Below are positions 8,144 to 16,858 of a stretch of DNA of 64,000 bases, one piece after another. A program made the translations under genes and the position numbers. Source of the stretch: Sphingomonas sp. LM7 (GTDB lineage Bacteria; Pseudomonadota; Alphaproteobacteria; Sphingomonadales; Sphingomonadaceae); contig NZ_CP019511.1 in assembly GCF_002002925.1 (NCBI RefSeq), positions 3,944,501 through 4,008,500 of the forward strand, read 5' to 3'. The stretch's first letter is position 1. Each line of letters starts with the position of its first letter. The notes below the pieces were generated by a model. That model had not been told where the DNA came from, did no database searches, and saw only the letters and a program-made list of their open reading frames with translations.

Positions 8144-8679
8144 GCGCATTTCCGATAGCGCAGCGCGCCGGGCATCGCATCGGCGCCCTGCTCGCGGCGG
8201 ATCAGCGTGCTGCCGCCATCCTGTCCGTCGAGCACCATGCGCCGAGTCCAGCTCTGGCCCTCGCCCGACATGGCGAAATCGGCGACGATGCGGCTGGCAT
8301 CGCGCTCCGCGACCCTGCCCAGCGTACCGCGCGATTCATAGAAGCTCAGCGTGCCGGTGGTGATCGTCAGCAGCCCCTTGGCGTCGCCGCGCTTCGAGGT
8401 GCAATCGGCGGCGACGAGGCCCCAGCGACCCTGCAGCGTGGCGGGGATGCCGGTGCCGCCGTCTGGAACGGGCATGGATGAAGGCGAGGCCGAAGCGGTC
8501 GGCGACGGAACAGCGGTTGGACTCGGCTCGGCGGCCTGGGGCGGGGCGGGCAGCGTGACGGTCTCGTTGCGCGGGATGGCGATCGTGTCGTTCGAAGACG
8601 CGGGCTCGCGATCGCCGCCGCAGCCCGCGAGCGAGAGGGCGGCGAGGGTGAGGGCTGGGATCATCGCAATGTTGCGCAT
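8140..8679 (-). CDS. hypothetical lipoprotein
   Basis: 179 residues. The N-terminus MRNIAMIPALTLAALSLAGC has a good lipobox (LAGC), so it is probably anchored in the outer or inner membrane facing the periplasm. Residues 25-75 are a low-complexity Pro/Ser/Thr/Ala linker. The C-terminal 100 residues start at LQGRWGLVAADC and include two Cys (one at the very end, YRKCA) likely to form a disulfide. They resemble small beta-sandwich lipoproteins that open with 'xGxWxxxxxxC'. I do not recognise a named family. It lies 62 bases downstream of mmsA and is coupled to the deacetylase gene. Confidence 0.75.
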   Translation of the reverse strand: MRNIAMIPALTLAALSLAGCGGDREPASSNDTIAIPRNETVTLPAPPQAAEPSPTAVPSPTASASPSSMPVPDGGTGIPATLQGRWGLVAADCTSKRGDAKGLLTITTGTLSFYESRGTLGRVAERDASRIVADFAMSGEGQSWTRRMVLDGQDGGSTLIRREQGADAMPGALRYRKCA

Positions 8680-8741
8680 GCTCGGTCTTTCAAGTCGTTC
8701 GAGTCGCTAGGCCAACGTCTGCCGATAGCGGGTCGATCCGC

Positions 8742-10271
8742 TCAGCCCATCGTCGGGATGACGAACGCGTCCTGGATGCGAGACGGGCCGCCGTCCTCGC
8801 TGCCGCCGGGAAGCGCAGAACCGTCGGGCCAACGCTGGGTGACGGTCTTGACCTTGGTCCAGAAGCGGACGCCTTCCATGCCGTGCTGGTTGACGTCGCC
8901 GAACGCGCTTCGCTTCCAACCGCCGAAGCTGTGATAGGCGACGGGCACCGGGATCGGCACGTTGATGCCGACCATGCCGACATTGACGCGCGCCGCGAAT
9001 TCGCGCGCAGCATGGCCGTTGCGCGTGAAGATTGCGACGCCGTTGCCATATTGGTGCTCGCTCGGCAGGCGCAGCGCGGTCTCGAAATCGGGGGCGCGGA
9101 CGATCTGGAGAACCGGGCCGAAAATCTCTTCCTTGTACGACTGCATATCGGTGGTGACGCGGTCGAACAGCGACGGGCCGATGAAGAAACCCTCTTCATG
9201 GCCCTGAAGCTGGAAGCCGCGGCCGTCGACGACGAGCTCGGCGCCTTCGTCGACCCCGGTCTGGATCCAGTTCTCGACGCGCTGCCTGTGTGCGGCGTTC
9301 ACGACGGGGCCGTAATGCGCATCATTATCAGTAGAGACGCCCACGCGCAGCGAACGAATCGCAGGAAGCAGCTTTTCGCGGAGTGCGTCGGCGGTCTTGT
9401 CGCCGACCGGGACGACCACCGGCAGCGCCATGCAGCGCTCGCCGGCCGAGCCGAACGCGGCGCCCGAGAGATCGGCGACGACTTGGTCGAGATCGGCATC
9501 GGGCATGACGATGCCGTGGTTCTTGGCGCCGCCCATCGCCTGGACGCGCTTTCCGGCATCGACGCCGCGGCGATAGACATAATGCGCGATGTCGGAGGAG
9601 CCGACGAAGCTCACTGCCGAGATCGCGGGGTGGTCGAGGATCGCGTCGACCATTTCCTTGTCGCCATGGACGACCTGGAGGATGCCTTCGGGTAGCCCGG
9701 CCTCGAGCATCAGCTCGGCGAGGCGGACGGGGACAGACGGGTCGCGCTCGCTGGGCTTGAGCAGGAAGGCGTTGCCGCAGGCGATCGCGACGCCCGACAT
9801 CCACAAGGGGATCATCGCCGGGAAATTGAACGGGGTGATGCCCGCGCCGATGCCGAGCGGCTGGCGCATCGAATAGACGTCGATGCCGGGGCCGGCGCCC
9901 TGGGTGTATTCGCCCTTGAGGACATGCGGGATACCGCAGGCGAATTCGATGACTTCGAGGCCGCGCTGGATGTCGCCCTTGGAGTCGGCGATGACCTTGC
10001 CGTGCTCGGAGGAGAGCAGGTGCGCGAGTGCGTCGATGTTCGCCTCGACCAGCTCCTTGAACTTGAACATCACGCGGGCGCGGCGCTGGGGATTGGTCGC
10101 GGCCCAGGCCGGTTGCGCGGCCTGGGCGGCGGCGACGGCGCGGTCGAGATCGGCCTGGGTGCCGAGCGACACGCGCGCCTGGACCTGACCGGTGTTGGGA
10201 TCGAATACGTCGGACTGGCGGCCCGCGGCGGCACCCGGATTCCCGGCGATGAGGTGATCGATCGTGCGCAT
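8742..10271 (-). CDS. mmsA: methylmalonate-semialdehyde dehydrogenase (CoA-acylating)
   Basis: 509 residues. Converts methylmalonate semialdehyde (and malonate semialdehyde) to propionyl-CoA (acetyl-CoA) plus CO2, the final step of distal valine catabolism. The aldehyde-dehydrogenase fold is complete: ITPFNFPAMIPLWM, SFVGSSDIAHYVY (NAD binding), GGAKNHGIVMPDAD and the catalytic Cys in GSAGERCMALPV, which is the MmsA/IolA signature. The start ATG at 10271 has AGGAG upstream. First gene of the minus-strand operon, behind a strong predicted promoter at 10314-10342. Confidence 0.96.
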   Translation of the reverse strand: MRTIDHLIAGNPGAAAGRQSDVFDPNTGQVQARVSLGTQADLDRAVAAAQAAQPAWAATNPQRRARVMFKFKELVEANIDALAHLLSSEHGKVIADSKGDIQRGLEVIEFACGIPHVLKGEYTQGAGPGIDVYSMRQPLGIGAGITPFNFPAMIPLWMSGVAIACGNAFLLKPSERDPSVPVRLAELMLEAGLPEGILQVVHGDKEMVDAILDHPAISAVSFVGSSDIAHYVYRRGVDAGKRVQAMGGAKNHGIVMPDADLDQVVADLSGAAFGSAGERCMALPVVVPVGDKTADALREKLLPAIRSLRVGVSTDNDAHYGPVVNAAHRQRVENWIQTGVDEGAELVVDGRGFQLQGHEEGFFIGPSLFDRVTTDMQSYKEEIFGPVLQIVRAPDFETALRLPSEHQYGNGVAIFTRNGHAAREFAARVNVGMVGINVPIPVPVAYHSFGGWKRSAFGDVNQHGMEGVRFWTKVKTVTQRWPDGSALPGGSEDGGPSRIQDAFVIPTMG

Positions 10272-10313
10272 AAACTCTCCTGCGGCGGGCGCGATGGCCC
10301 GACTCGTCGTGTA

Positions 10314-10342
10314 ATTTTATTGCGCAATGGCATAGGTCTCAA
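10314..10342 (-). promoter_or_regulatory. predicted sigma-70 promoter of mmsA with internal palindrome
   Basis: On the minus strand TTGAGA (10342-10337), a 17-base spacer and TAAAAT (10319-10314) form a near-consensus promoter 43 bases upstream of the mmsA start. A perfect 10-base palindrome, ATTGCGCAAT (10319-10328), lies at the -10/spacer junction and is a plausible operator for a dimeric repressor or a MerR-type regulator. Confidence 0.6.
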
Positions 10343-10367
10343 GCGCTGTCAGCCCCAACTATATCGC

Positions 10368-10513
10368 GTCACCCCGGCCTTGTGCCGGGGTCCACAGTGC
10401 TGCGGGCTGAACATCGAGAATGTCACGAGGGGGGTGCCGCAGGCGAGGGAACTCCTGCATCTCGAAGGAGAGCATTGGTGGCGCGGTGGACCCCGGAACA
10501 AGTCCGGGGTGAC
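10368..10513. repeat. nested inverted repeat, family B
   Basis: The outer arms are GTCACCCCGG (10368-10377) and CCGGGGTGAC (10504-10513); the inner arms are CCGGGGTCCA (10385-10394) and TGGACCCCGG (10487-10496). Each end also forms its own hairpin. About 90 bases of unrelated sequence lie between. The element sits downstream of btuD and upstream of mmsA; related units occur at 35184-35252. Confidence 0.65.
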
Positions 10514-10537
10514 GAACTTATGTCGGGAAGGACCGCT

Positions 10538-11317
10538 TCAGACCTTGGTGCGTCCGATCGGCACGGGGAGGAGGCGGCCCTGTTCGTCGGGGACGATCAT
10601 CACTTCGACGCCGAAGGCTTCGCGCAGCGGCTGGTGCGCCAGCGCTTCCGCCGCGGTTCCGAAGGCGACCACTTCGCCTTGCTTGAGCAGCAGCACGTCA
10701 TCGGCGGCGCGGGCAGCCTGGACGAGATCGTGGAGGACTATCACCACCCCCATGCCGTCCGCGGCGAGCGCGCGGAGCTGGTCGAGCAGCCCGAGCTGGT
10801 GGACGGGGTCGAGACTGGCGAGCGGCTCGTCGGCGAGCAGCCATTGCGGTTCGCCGGCAAGGACGCGGGCGAGCAGGACGCGGGCGCGCTCGCCGCCGGA
10901 GAGCTGGTCGGTGCCGCGATCGGCGAGGGGCATCGTGCCGGTCGCGGCGAGCGCGGCGCCGATCGCCATCGCGTCGGCCTCGGAGGTGCCGGCGAAGGGC
11001 GAGCGGTGCGGCAGGCGCCCGAGTGCGACCAATTCACGCACCGACAGGTTCCAATGGACCGTCGCGTCCTGGGGCAAATAGCCGATCAGCCGGGCGCGTT
11101 CGCGCGGCTCGATCCGGGCGATTTGGCGGGTTCCCAGGCGGACATGCCCGGCATCGGGGTCGAGCAGGCCGGCGAGCGTCTTGACCAAGGTCGACTTGCC
11201 CGAGCCGTTGGCACCGAGGATGGCGGTGACGCGGCCCGGCTGGAAGGCGGCGGTGACGTTGTTCAGCACGCGGCGGTTGCCGAGGCTGACGGCGAGGTCG
11301 CTGACGCTCAGCTCCAT
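10538..11317 (-). CDS. btuD: cobalamin ABC transporter ATP-binding protein
   Basis: 259 residues from ATG at 11317. A FecE/BtuD-type ATPase that powers import through the BtuC-like permease. Walker A GANGSGKST, signature LSGGERARVLLARVL, Walker B WLLADEP and the switch His in IVLHD are all present. A long in-frame extension upstream is non-coding shadow of the permease gene, so the internal ATG is used; it overlaps the permease stop by 10 bases. The substrate is assigned from the riboswitch and btuB at the head of the operon. Confidence 0.9.
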   Translation of the reverse strand: MELSVSDLAVSLGNRRVLNNVTAAFQPGRVTAILGANGSGKSTLVKTLAGLLDPDAGHVRLGTRQIARIEPRERARLIGYLPQDATVHWNLSVRELVALGRLPHRSPFAGTSEADAMAIGAALAATGTMPLADRGTDQLSGGERARVLLARVLAGEPQWLLADEPLASLDPVHQLGLLDQLRALAADGMGVVIVLHDLVQAARAADDVLLLKQGEVVAFGTAAEALAHQPLREAFGVEVMIVPDEQGRLLPVPIGRTKV

Positions 11318-12279
11318 GCCGACCGCCGCATTTTCAGCAGGAGCAGGAAGAAGAACGGCGTGCCGAGCAGCGCCATCGCCACGCCCAGCCGGATTTCGCT
11401 CGCACCCGGGCCGAGCCGAACGAGGCTGTCGGCGGCGAGGACGAGCGCGGCGCCGCCGAGTGCGCTGGGCAGCAAGAGCGCCGAGGGCTTGGCGCCGGTG
11501 AGGGGGCGGAGAAGGTGAGGGACGATCAGTCCGACGAAGCCGACCACCCCGGTCACTGCGACGCTGGCGCCGACCGCGAGGCCTGCACCGAGGACGATCA
11601 GCATCTGGGTGCGCTGGAGCTTCACCCCGAGCGAGCGCGCCGCCGCTTCGCCGAGCGTGAGGGCGTCGAGCGCGCGGCCGGTGAACAGGAGCAGCGCCGA
11701 TCCGGTCACGATGAAGGGCAGCGCGAGGTGCACCTCGGCGAAGCTGCGGTCGGTGAGCGCGCCCATGATCCAGTCGATGATCTCGGCGGTGGCATAGGGA
11801 TTGGGCGCGATCGAGATCAGGAAGGCAGTAAGCGCGCCGGCGAGGCTGGCGAGCACGGTGCCGGCGAGGATGAAGGCGACCTGGCTGTCGGCGCGCCATG
11901 CCAGCCCGGCGAGCAGCAGCATCGATCCGCAGGCAGCGACCATCGCGGCGCCGAAGATGACGAGCGGTGCGCTGGCGGCGAAGATGACGATCGCCGCCAC
12001 CGCGCCGAGCGCAGCGGAGGAGGAGACGCCGACCACTGCCGGATCGGCGAGCGGGTTGCGCAGATAGCCCTGGAGCACCGCGCCGGTGAGGCCGAGCGCA
12101 GCGCCGATCGCGAGGCCGAGGATCGCGCGGGGCAGGCGGAGTTCGGCGACGATCCACCAGCGCGGGTCGTTCGAGAACCAAGCGGCGGGGGGCACCCAGA
12201 TCTTGCCGGCCATCAGCGAGCCGGCGAAGAGCAGAGTGACGAGGGTGGTGAGGAGGATCAGGAGGAGAGGTCGGTTCAT
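11308..12279 (-). CDS. btuC: cobalamin ABC transporter permease (FecCD family)
   Basis: 323 residues with about ten hydrophobic segments. FecCD/BtuC hallmarks: LRLPRAILGLAIGAALGLTGAVLQGYLRNPLADP near the N-terminus and VGFVGLIVPHLLRPLTG, the coupling-helix region, near residue 240. Starts at ATG 12279, 106 bases after the btuF stop, with a palindromic repeat in the gap. Fe-siderophore or haem permeases share this family; the cobalamin riboswitch upstream argues for vitamin B12. Confidence 0.9.
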   Translation of the reverse strand: MNRPLLLILLTTLVTLLFAGSLMAGKIWVPPAAWFSNDPRWWIVAELRLPRAILGLAIGAALGLTGAVLQGYLRNPLADPAVVGVSSSAALGAVAAIVIFAASAPLVIFGAAMVAACGSMLLLAGLAWRADSQVAFILAGTVLASLAGALTAFLISIAPNPYATAEIIDWIMGALTDRSFAEVHLALPFIVTGSALLLFTGRALDALTLGEAAARSLGVKLQRTQMLIVLGAGLAVGASVAVTGVVGFVGLIVPHLLRPLTGAKPSALLLPSALGGAALVLAADSLVRLGPGASEIRLGVAMALLGTPFFFLLLLKMRRSAWS

Positions 12280-12303
12280 GACCGCTCACCTTCACTCTTC
12301 CGG

Positions 12304-12372
12304 TGCTTTGCGCCTCCGTCCCTCTCCCGAGAGAAGTAAGGGGCCTGTCCGGCATGGCTGGGTGGGAAGGGT
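12304..12372. repeat. degenerate palindromic repeat between btuF and btuC
   Basis: The segment CCCTCTCCCGAGAGAAG followed by GGGTGGGAAGGGTGAGGGTGA resembles the family-A repeats at 1076-1283 and 3004-3140 but is shorter and imperfect. It occupies most of the 106-base gap inside the btu operon. Confidence 0.35.
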
Positions 12373-12385
12373 GAGGGTGACTGGC

Positions 12386-13210
12386 TCATTCGCCCGCCTC
12401 GCGCCGCACTTCGGCCAGCCGCGTCATCGCCTTTGCGATCACCGGCCCGCCGCAATTGACGAGGCTGCGCTCGAACCGCGCATGGTGGACCTTGGCGCGC
12501 GCGCGGGCGAGTGCCCAGCCGCGCATCTGCGCCGCGCGCGAGCCGGCGTCGCGGCCGGACTGGTCAGGGACGAGCATCACCCGCGGGGGATCGACCACGA
12601 CATGTTCGATCGGAAGATAGCCGGTATTCTGGAGCCCATAATGCGCAGCATGGTCGCTGAAGCCTGCCTTGACCATCATCTCGTCGAGCAGGGTGCCGCC
12701 GCCGGACACGGTATTGCCGCCGATCCAGAGCAGGGCAGGGACGAGCGGGCGATCGGTCTGTGCATCAGTCACCGCCTTGTCGATCCGCGACAGCATCGCC
12801 TCGCCGGCGGGAACGGCGTCGACTGCGGCGGCGATCTCGCGGACCTGCGCCTTGCTTTGGTCGATCGTGCTCGCCCAGCCGAGATAGAGTGTCTTCAGGC
12901 CGGCCCGGGCGAAGGCTTCGCGGGTCGAGGGCGACGTGAAGCTGTCGGCGATGACGAGATCGGGTCGCAGCGCGAGGATTTCCTCGGCGGTGCCATGGTT
13001 GACGGCGAACCGGCGCGCGACCTCCATCGAAATCGAGGACGCGCCGGGGTCACGCGAATAATGGCTGATCGCGGCGATGCGGTCGGGCGGGATCAGTTCG
13101 ACCAGCATCGCATCGGCGCACGGATTAAGCGACACGATCCCGCCTCCGTGCGGCGAAGGCTGCGCCGCGCATCCGGCTGCCATGAGGCAGAGAAGCGCGG
13201 CAACCCGCAT
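12386..13210 (-). CDS. btuF: cobalamin ABC transporter substrate-binding lipoprotein
   Basis: 274 residues. The N-terminus MRVAALLCLMAAGC is a lipoprotein signal with lipobox MAAGC, so the binding protein is probably membrane-tethered rather than free as in E. coli. The core shows the type III (TroA/BtuF-like) binding-protein fold: VSLNPCADAMLVEL, IAAISHYSRDPGA, EEILALRPDLVIADSF and a GNTVSGGGTLLDEMMVKAGF block. The start ATG overlaps the btuB stop by one base (TGATG), showing coupling with the outer-membrane receptor. Confidence 0.88.
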   Translation of the reverse strand: MRVAALLCLMAAGCAAQPSPHGGGIVSLNPCADAMLVELIPPDRIAAISHYSRDPGASSISMEVARRFAVNHGTAEEILALRPDLVIADSFTSPSTREAFARAGLKTLYLGWASTIDQSKAQVREIAAAVDAVPAGEAMLSRIDKAVTDAQTDRPLVPALLWIGGNTVSGGGTLLDEMMVKAGFSDHAAHYGLQNTGYLPIEHVVVDPPRVMLVPDQSGRDAGSRAAQMRGWALARARAKVHHARFERSLVNCGGPVIAKAMTRLAEVRREAGE

Positions 13211-15051
13211 CAGTTGAGCTTGATCCGCACGCCGGCATAGGCTGCGCGGCCATAGGTGCCGTAGCCAGAGACGACTTCGTACTGCTCGTCGGTGACGTTC
13301 TCGACACGGCCGTACACTGCGAAGCGATCGCCGATCGGCATCTCGGCGCGGATGCTGCCGAGCGCGAAGCCATCGATCGGAGTGAAGTTGCCCTGATCGT
13401 TGAAGCTGTCCCCGACGATCGTCACCGTGCCTCCCAGCGAAAGCCCGAACGGCAGGCGGTAATCGGCCGAGAGACTGGCGGTGTCCTGCGGACGGCGCGC
13501 CAGCTGGTTGCCTTCATAGCCCGCCGAACGGTTCTCGGCGTCGGTATAGGTGTAGTTGGCGGTGACGGTAAACGCCTCGACCGGCTTGAGCGCGAGTTCG
13601 ATTTCGACGCCCTCGGCGCTGGTGCGGGCGATATTGGCGTAGGTGAAGCTGACCAGGTCGAAGTCGATCTGGTTGCGGGTGTCGCGGTGGAACCAGGTCA
13701 CGCCCAGCTTCGCCGCGCCGCCGAGCGCCGACTGCTCGATGCCGGCTTCCCAGCTCTTGGCGGTCTCGGGCTGGAGGGTGTCGGTGCCGTAGAAGGGCGC
13801 GAACAGCTGATAGAGCGTCGGCGCCTTGAAGCCCTCGCCATAGCTGGCGCGGAGCAGGGTATTGTCGAGCGGCTTGACCGCGGCATTGACGCCCCAGGTC
13901 GTCTGCCCGCCAAAGCGGCTGTGATCGTCGTTGCGGATGCCCGCGGTGAGCGTCACCGCTTCGACCGGCGTGACGATCGCCTGCCCGTAGAAGCTGGTGA
14001 TGTCGGCGCGGTACGTATCGGCGCCGTCATAGAAGCGCAGATTCTCGCGCTCGGCACCGAAGGTCACGCGGAGCTGGTCGACCAGCTTTGCGTCGCCGCG
14101 ATATTCGTAGCGCTCGCTACGGCCGCGATAGAGATAGGCGGGGCCGTCGCCCGGGATCGACGGATCGAAGCCGTCGCGGTTGATGTCGGCGATGGTGAAG
14201 GCGACGCGGTTCGAAAGTGGACCGAAATCAGCGAACAGCCCGGCATAGCCATACAGCTCCTGCCCGGTGGTATATTCGTCGGTGTCGGCGAAGCTGTACG
14301 CCGGGGCAGGGAAGCCGTCGATCTCGAGACGCGAATTGGCGTAATAGCCGCGCAGGTCGGCGCCGAAGCCCGGTGCGAACTCGACGCGAAGGCGGCCGCT
14401 GGCATTATATTGACGATAGCCGTCGGCTTCGGTGCCCGAGGCGGCCTGCGAGACGCCGTCGGTGCGGAAATAGCCGCCGGTCAGCGCGCCCTGGACCGTA
14501 TCATTGCCCGCTGCGATCGCGGCGTTGGCAGAGATCTGATCGGCATAGCCATATTCGGCATTGGCGCGCGCCGCGATGCCGTCCACCGGCGCCTGCGTCA
14601 CGACATTCACCACGCCGCCCAGCGCCTGGCTGCCCCAGATCACCGAGTTGGGCCCGCGCAGGATCTCGACACGCTCGACTGCGCTGGTGAGCAAGTTGCC
14701 GAAGTCGAACGCCGCGCTGGGCGAGGAGGGATCGTTGGCGCGGACGCCGTCGATCAGCACCAGCGTTTGCGCATCCTCGGCGCCGCGAATGCGCACTGCG
14801 GTGAGCGCGCCGGGGCCGCCGTTGCGCGTCGAAGTGACGCCCGGGGTGGTGGCGAGCAGATCGGACAGCGAGACGGTCTGGCGCGTCTCGATCGTCGCGC
14901 GGTCGAGCACGGTGATCGAACGGCCGGTAGTCTCGGCTTCCTGCTCGACGCCCGATGCGACGACGACGATCTGGTCATCGTCCGATTGGGCATGCGCCAC
15001 GGCCGGCAGCAATGCGGCCGAGGCATAGAGAAACAGCTTGAACTTGGTCAC
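13210..15051 (-). CDS. btuB: TonB-dependent vitamin B12 receptor
   Basis: 613 residues from a GTG at 15051. Outer-membrane transporter for cobalamin: a signal peptide (to VAHAQ), a Ton box (DQIVVVAS), the plug domain (SLSDLLATTPGV, VRIRGAEDAQTLVLIDGVRANDP, VERVEILRGPNSVIWGSQALGGVVNVVT) and a 22-strand barrel ending in YAGVRIKLN. The length is close to E. coli BtuB. Downstream btuF, btuC and btuD complete a full uptake system, and a cobalamin riboswitch lies in the leader. The operon should be shut off when B12 is plentiful. Confidence 0.93.
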   Translation of the reverse strand: MTKFKLFLYASAALLPAVAHAQSDDDQIVVVASGVEQEAETTGRSITVLDRATIETRQTVSLSDLLATTPGVTSTRNGGPGALTAVRIRGAEDAQTLVLIDGVRANDPSSPSAAFDFGNLLTSAVERVEILRGPNSVIWGSQALGGVVNVVTQAPVDGIAARANAEYGYADQISANAAIAAGNDTVQGALTGGYFRTDGVSQAASGTEADGYRQYNASGRLRVEFAPGFGADLRGYYANSRLEIDGFPAPAYSFADTDEYTTGQELYGYAGLFADFGPLSNRVAFTIADINRDGFDPSIPGDGPAYLYRGRSERYEYRGDAKLVDQLRVTFGAERENLRFYDGADTYRADITSFYGQAIVTPVEAVTLTAGIRNDDHSRFGGQTTWGVNAAVKPLDNTLLRASYGEGFKAPTLYQLFAPFYGTDTLQPETAKSWEAGIEQSALGGAAKLGVTWFHRDTRNQIDFDLVSFTYANIARTSAEGVEIELALKPVEAFTVTANYTYTDAENRSAGYEGNQLARRPQDTASLSADYRLPFGLSLGGTVTIVGDSFNDQGNFTPIDGFALGSIRAEMPIGDRFAVYGRVENVTDEQYEVVSGYGTYGRAAYAGVRIKLN

Positions 15052-15182
15052 GGTAAGACACCTTCGTCAGGGGTCGTCTCGCCGAAAGCTGGCGCGGCGA
15101 CCCGGTTAAACGGTGTCGCTCACGCAAGGGCATAGCCCTCGTTCGCCCGGTGCACCCCGCCCGCGCAAAGGAATCGACTGTG

Positions 15183-15346
15183 ACTGGCAGGTCTCCTGGC
15201 TCCCGGGTCACTGCATTCGCGCCGCCTTCCCGGAAAAACTCCAGTGGCATGATGACGCTAACGCTCGCCGGTTACAGTTGCGGGGGCAGCCTCGGGTTTG
15301 AACCGAGTTCCCTTTTCATCCCCCTCGCAGGGGACACCCGTCACGG
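15183..15346 (-). promoter_or_regulatory. cobalamin (AdoCbl) riboswitch in the btuB leader
   Basis: Read on the minus strand, the conserved cobalamin core is visible in order: AAAAGGGAA, the box GCTGCCCCCGCAACTGTAA, then GCCACTGG, CCGGGAAGG and the closing CCCGGGAGCCAGGAGACCTG. These are the standard sequence blocks of Rfam-type cobalamin riboswitches. It ends about 130 bases before the btuB GTG, leaving room for an expression platform. The boundaries given are approximate. Confidence 0.93.
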
Positions 15347-15461
15347 CCGCGGCCTCTACGCGGGGCGTGCGCTCGCTGCAACTGCGAAAAAATTCCAATT
15401 GTCACGGTTGTGTAACCAACGGTGAAGTCCGCGTTTACCAGCACGGCGTAGGGCAGGGGCC

Positions 15462-16775
15462 ATGAAGGTCGCCCAACTTGCTCCGCAGCCAGACCCGAAT
15501 CCGGGCTGGCTCACCGATGCCGAAGCCGATCCGCCCTGGCTGACGCTGGAGGATTCGCTGTTCAAGGCAGTCGATCTGTTCAACTCGGACACCGACCTGC
15601 GGCTGATGCCGGTGGTCGATGCGTCGCACCGCCCGGTCGGCGCGATCTTCGAGAAGGACGTGCGGCGCCTGCTGCTCAATCCGTTCGGCCACGCGCTGCT
15701 GCGCAATCCCTATTTCGGGCATGGCGTCGTGCGACATGTCCGCGCCTGCCCGGTCGCCGAAGCCGCGACCGATATCGGCGCGCTGCTCCACGCCTATCGC
15801 GCGGCAAGCGGCAGCGAAGGGATGATCCTGACGCGGGGCGGCCGGCTGGCGGCAGTGATCGGCAATCGCCGCCTGCTCCATCTCGCGGCAGAATATGAGC
15901 GCAGCAGTGCTGCCACCCGCGTCGCGCGCGCCGAGCGGATCGAGCGCGCCAGCGAGCGGTTCGAAGGCGAAGTCGCGACGCTGGCGCAGGCACTGGGTGG
16001 GCTGTCGGCGGAGCTGCAGCGCAGCGCCGCATCGAGCGCGGATCGCGCCGCCGAAGTGGGCAACCGCGCCGTCGCAGTTGCTTCGGCCGCGTCGCAGACC
16101 AGCGACAATATGCGCGAGATCGCCGCGCGCGGGCGCGAGCTGGCGGGCTCGCTGGAGCATATCGAAAGCAGCACCCAGGCCGCCGAAGCCGCGGCGGGCA
16201 AGGTATCGGCGCTGGTCCGCGCCGGCAGTGCCCGCACCCGCGAGCTGCACCGCGCGGCGCAGACGATCGATTCGGTGATCGCGCTGATCAGCGACATTGC
16301 CGGGCAAGTGAACCTGCTGGCGCTCAACGCGACGATCGAGGCAGCGCGCGCGGGCGAGGCGGGGCGGGGCTTCACCGTGGTCGCCAACGAAGTGAAGCAG
16401 CTGTCCAACCAGACCGGAGTCGCCGCGGGCAGAATCGCCGCGCATGTCGACGAGATCCGCCGGGGCATCGACGATGTCACGCTGGGCCATGTCCAGGTCG
16501 AGGACGCGATCGCATCGATGGTCGACCTTGCCGCGGGCGTCCAGGCGGCGATCGTCGCGCAGGAAGGCGCCACGCGCACGATCGCGCGCAATGTCGAGGA
16601 AGCAGTGGGTGCCAGCACGGCGATCCGCAACGATGTCGAGGCGATCGGCGGCACGTCGCGCGTGGCTTCGGACAGCGCCGGGGACATGCATGCGCTCGCC
16701 GCGCGGCTGCATCATGATGCGGGTGCGCTCTCGACGGAGCTGGAGGCCTTCCTCGCCGAGCTACGCCGCGCCTGA
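15462..16775 (+). CDS. soluble methyl-accepting chemotaxis-like signalling protein
   Basis: 437 residues, no membrane segment or signal peptide. Residues about 25-150 form a CBS-pair-like sensor ([26 protein letters not shown] and a second half ending [14 protein letters not shown]). Residues about 160-430 are a heptad-rich coiled coil with the MCP signalling tip ([21 protein letters not shown] then [13 protein letters not shown]). It would dock CheA/CheW in the cytoplasm. No che genes are in the window. Similar CBS-like input modules precede GGDEF or MCP outputs in alphaproteobacteria. Ligand unknown. Confidence 0.82.
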   Translation: MKVAQLAPQPDPNPGWLTDAEADPPWLTLEDSLFKAVDLFNSDTDLRLMPVVDASHRPVGAIFEKDVRRLLLNPFGHALLRNPYFGHGVVRHVRACPVAEAATDIGALLHAYRAASGSEGMILTRGGRLAAVIGNRRLLHLAAEYERSSAATRVARAERIERASERFEGEVATLAQALGGLSAELQRSAASSADRAAEVGNRAVAVASAASQTSDNMREIAARGRELAGSLEHIESSTQAAEAAAGKVSALVRAGSARTRELHRAAQTIDSVIALISDIAGQVNLLALNATIEAARAGEAGRGFTVVANEVKQLSNQTGVAAGRIAAHVDEIRRGIDDVTLGHVQVEDAIASMVDLAAGVQAAIVAQEGATRTIARNVEEAVGASTAIRNDVEAIGGTSRVASDSAGDMHALAARLHHDAGALSTELEAFLAELRRA

Positions 16776-16858
16776 CCTGCCGGCGCTTCCGCTATCTCAT
16801 TGAGAAGGTGGAACGGGCGGCGCGGGGCGGCGTTGTGGCACGCGAGGAGGACCCCTGA

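Noticed and set aside
10538..12355. Apparent 605-residue fusion upstream of BtuD
   Set aside because: The first 345 residues are Arg/Pro-rich shadow of the btuC gene in another frame; the ATPase has its own ATG at 11317.
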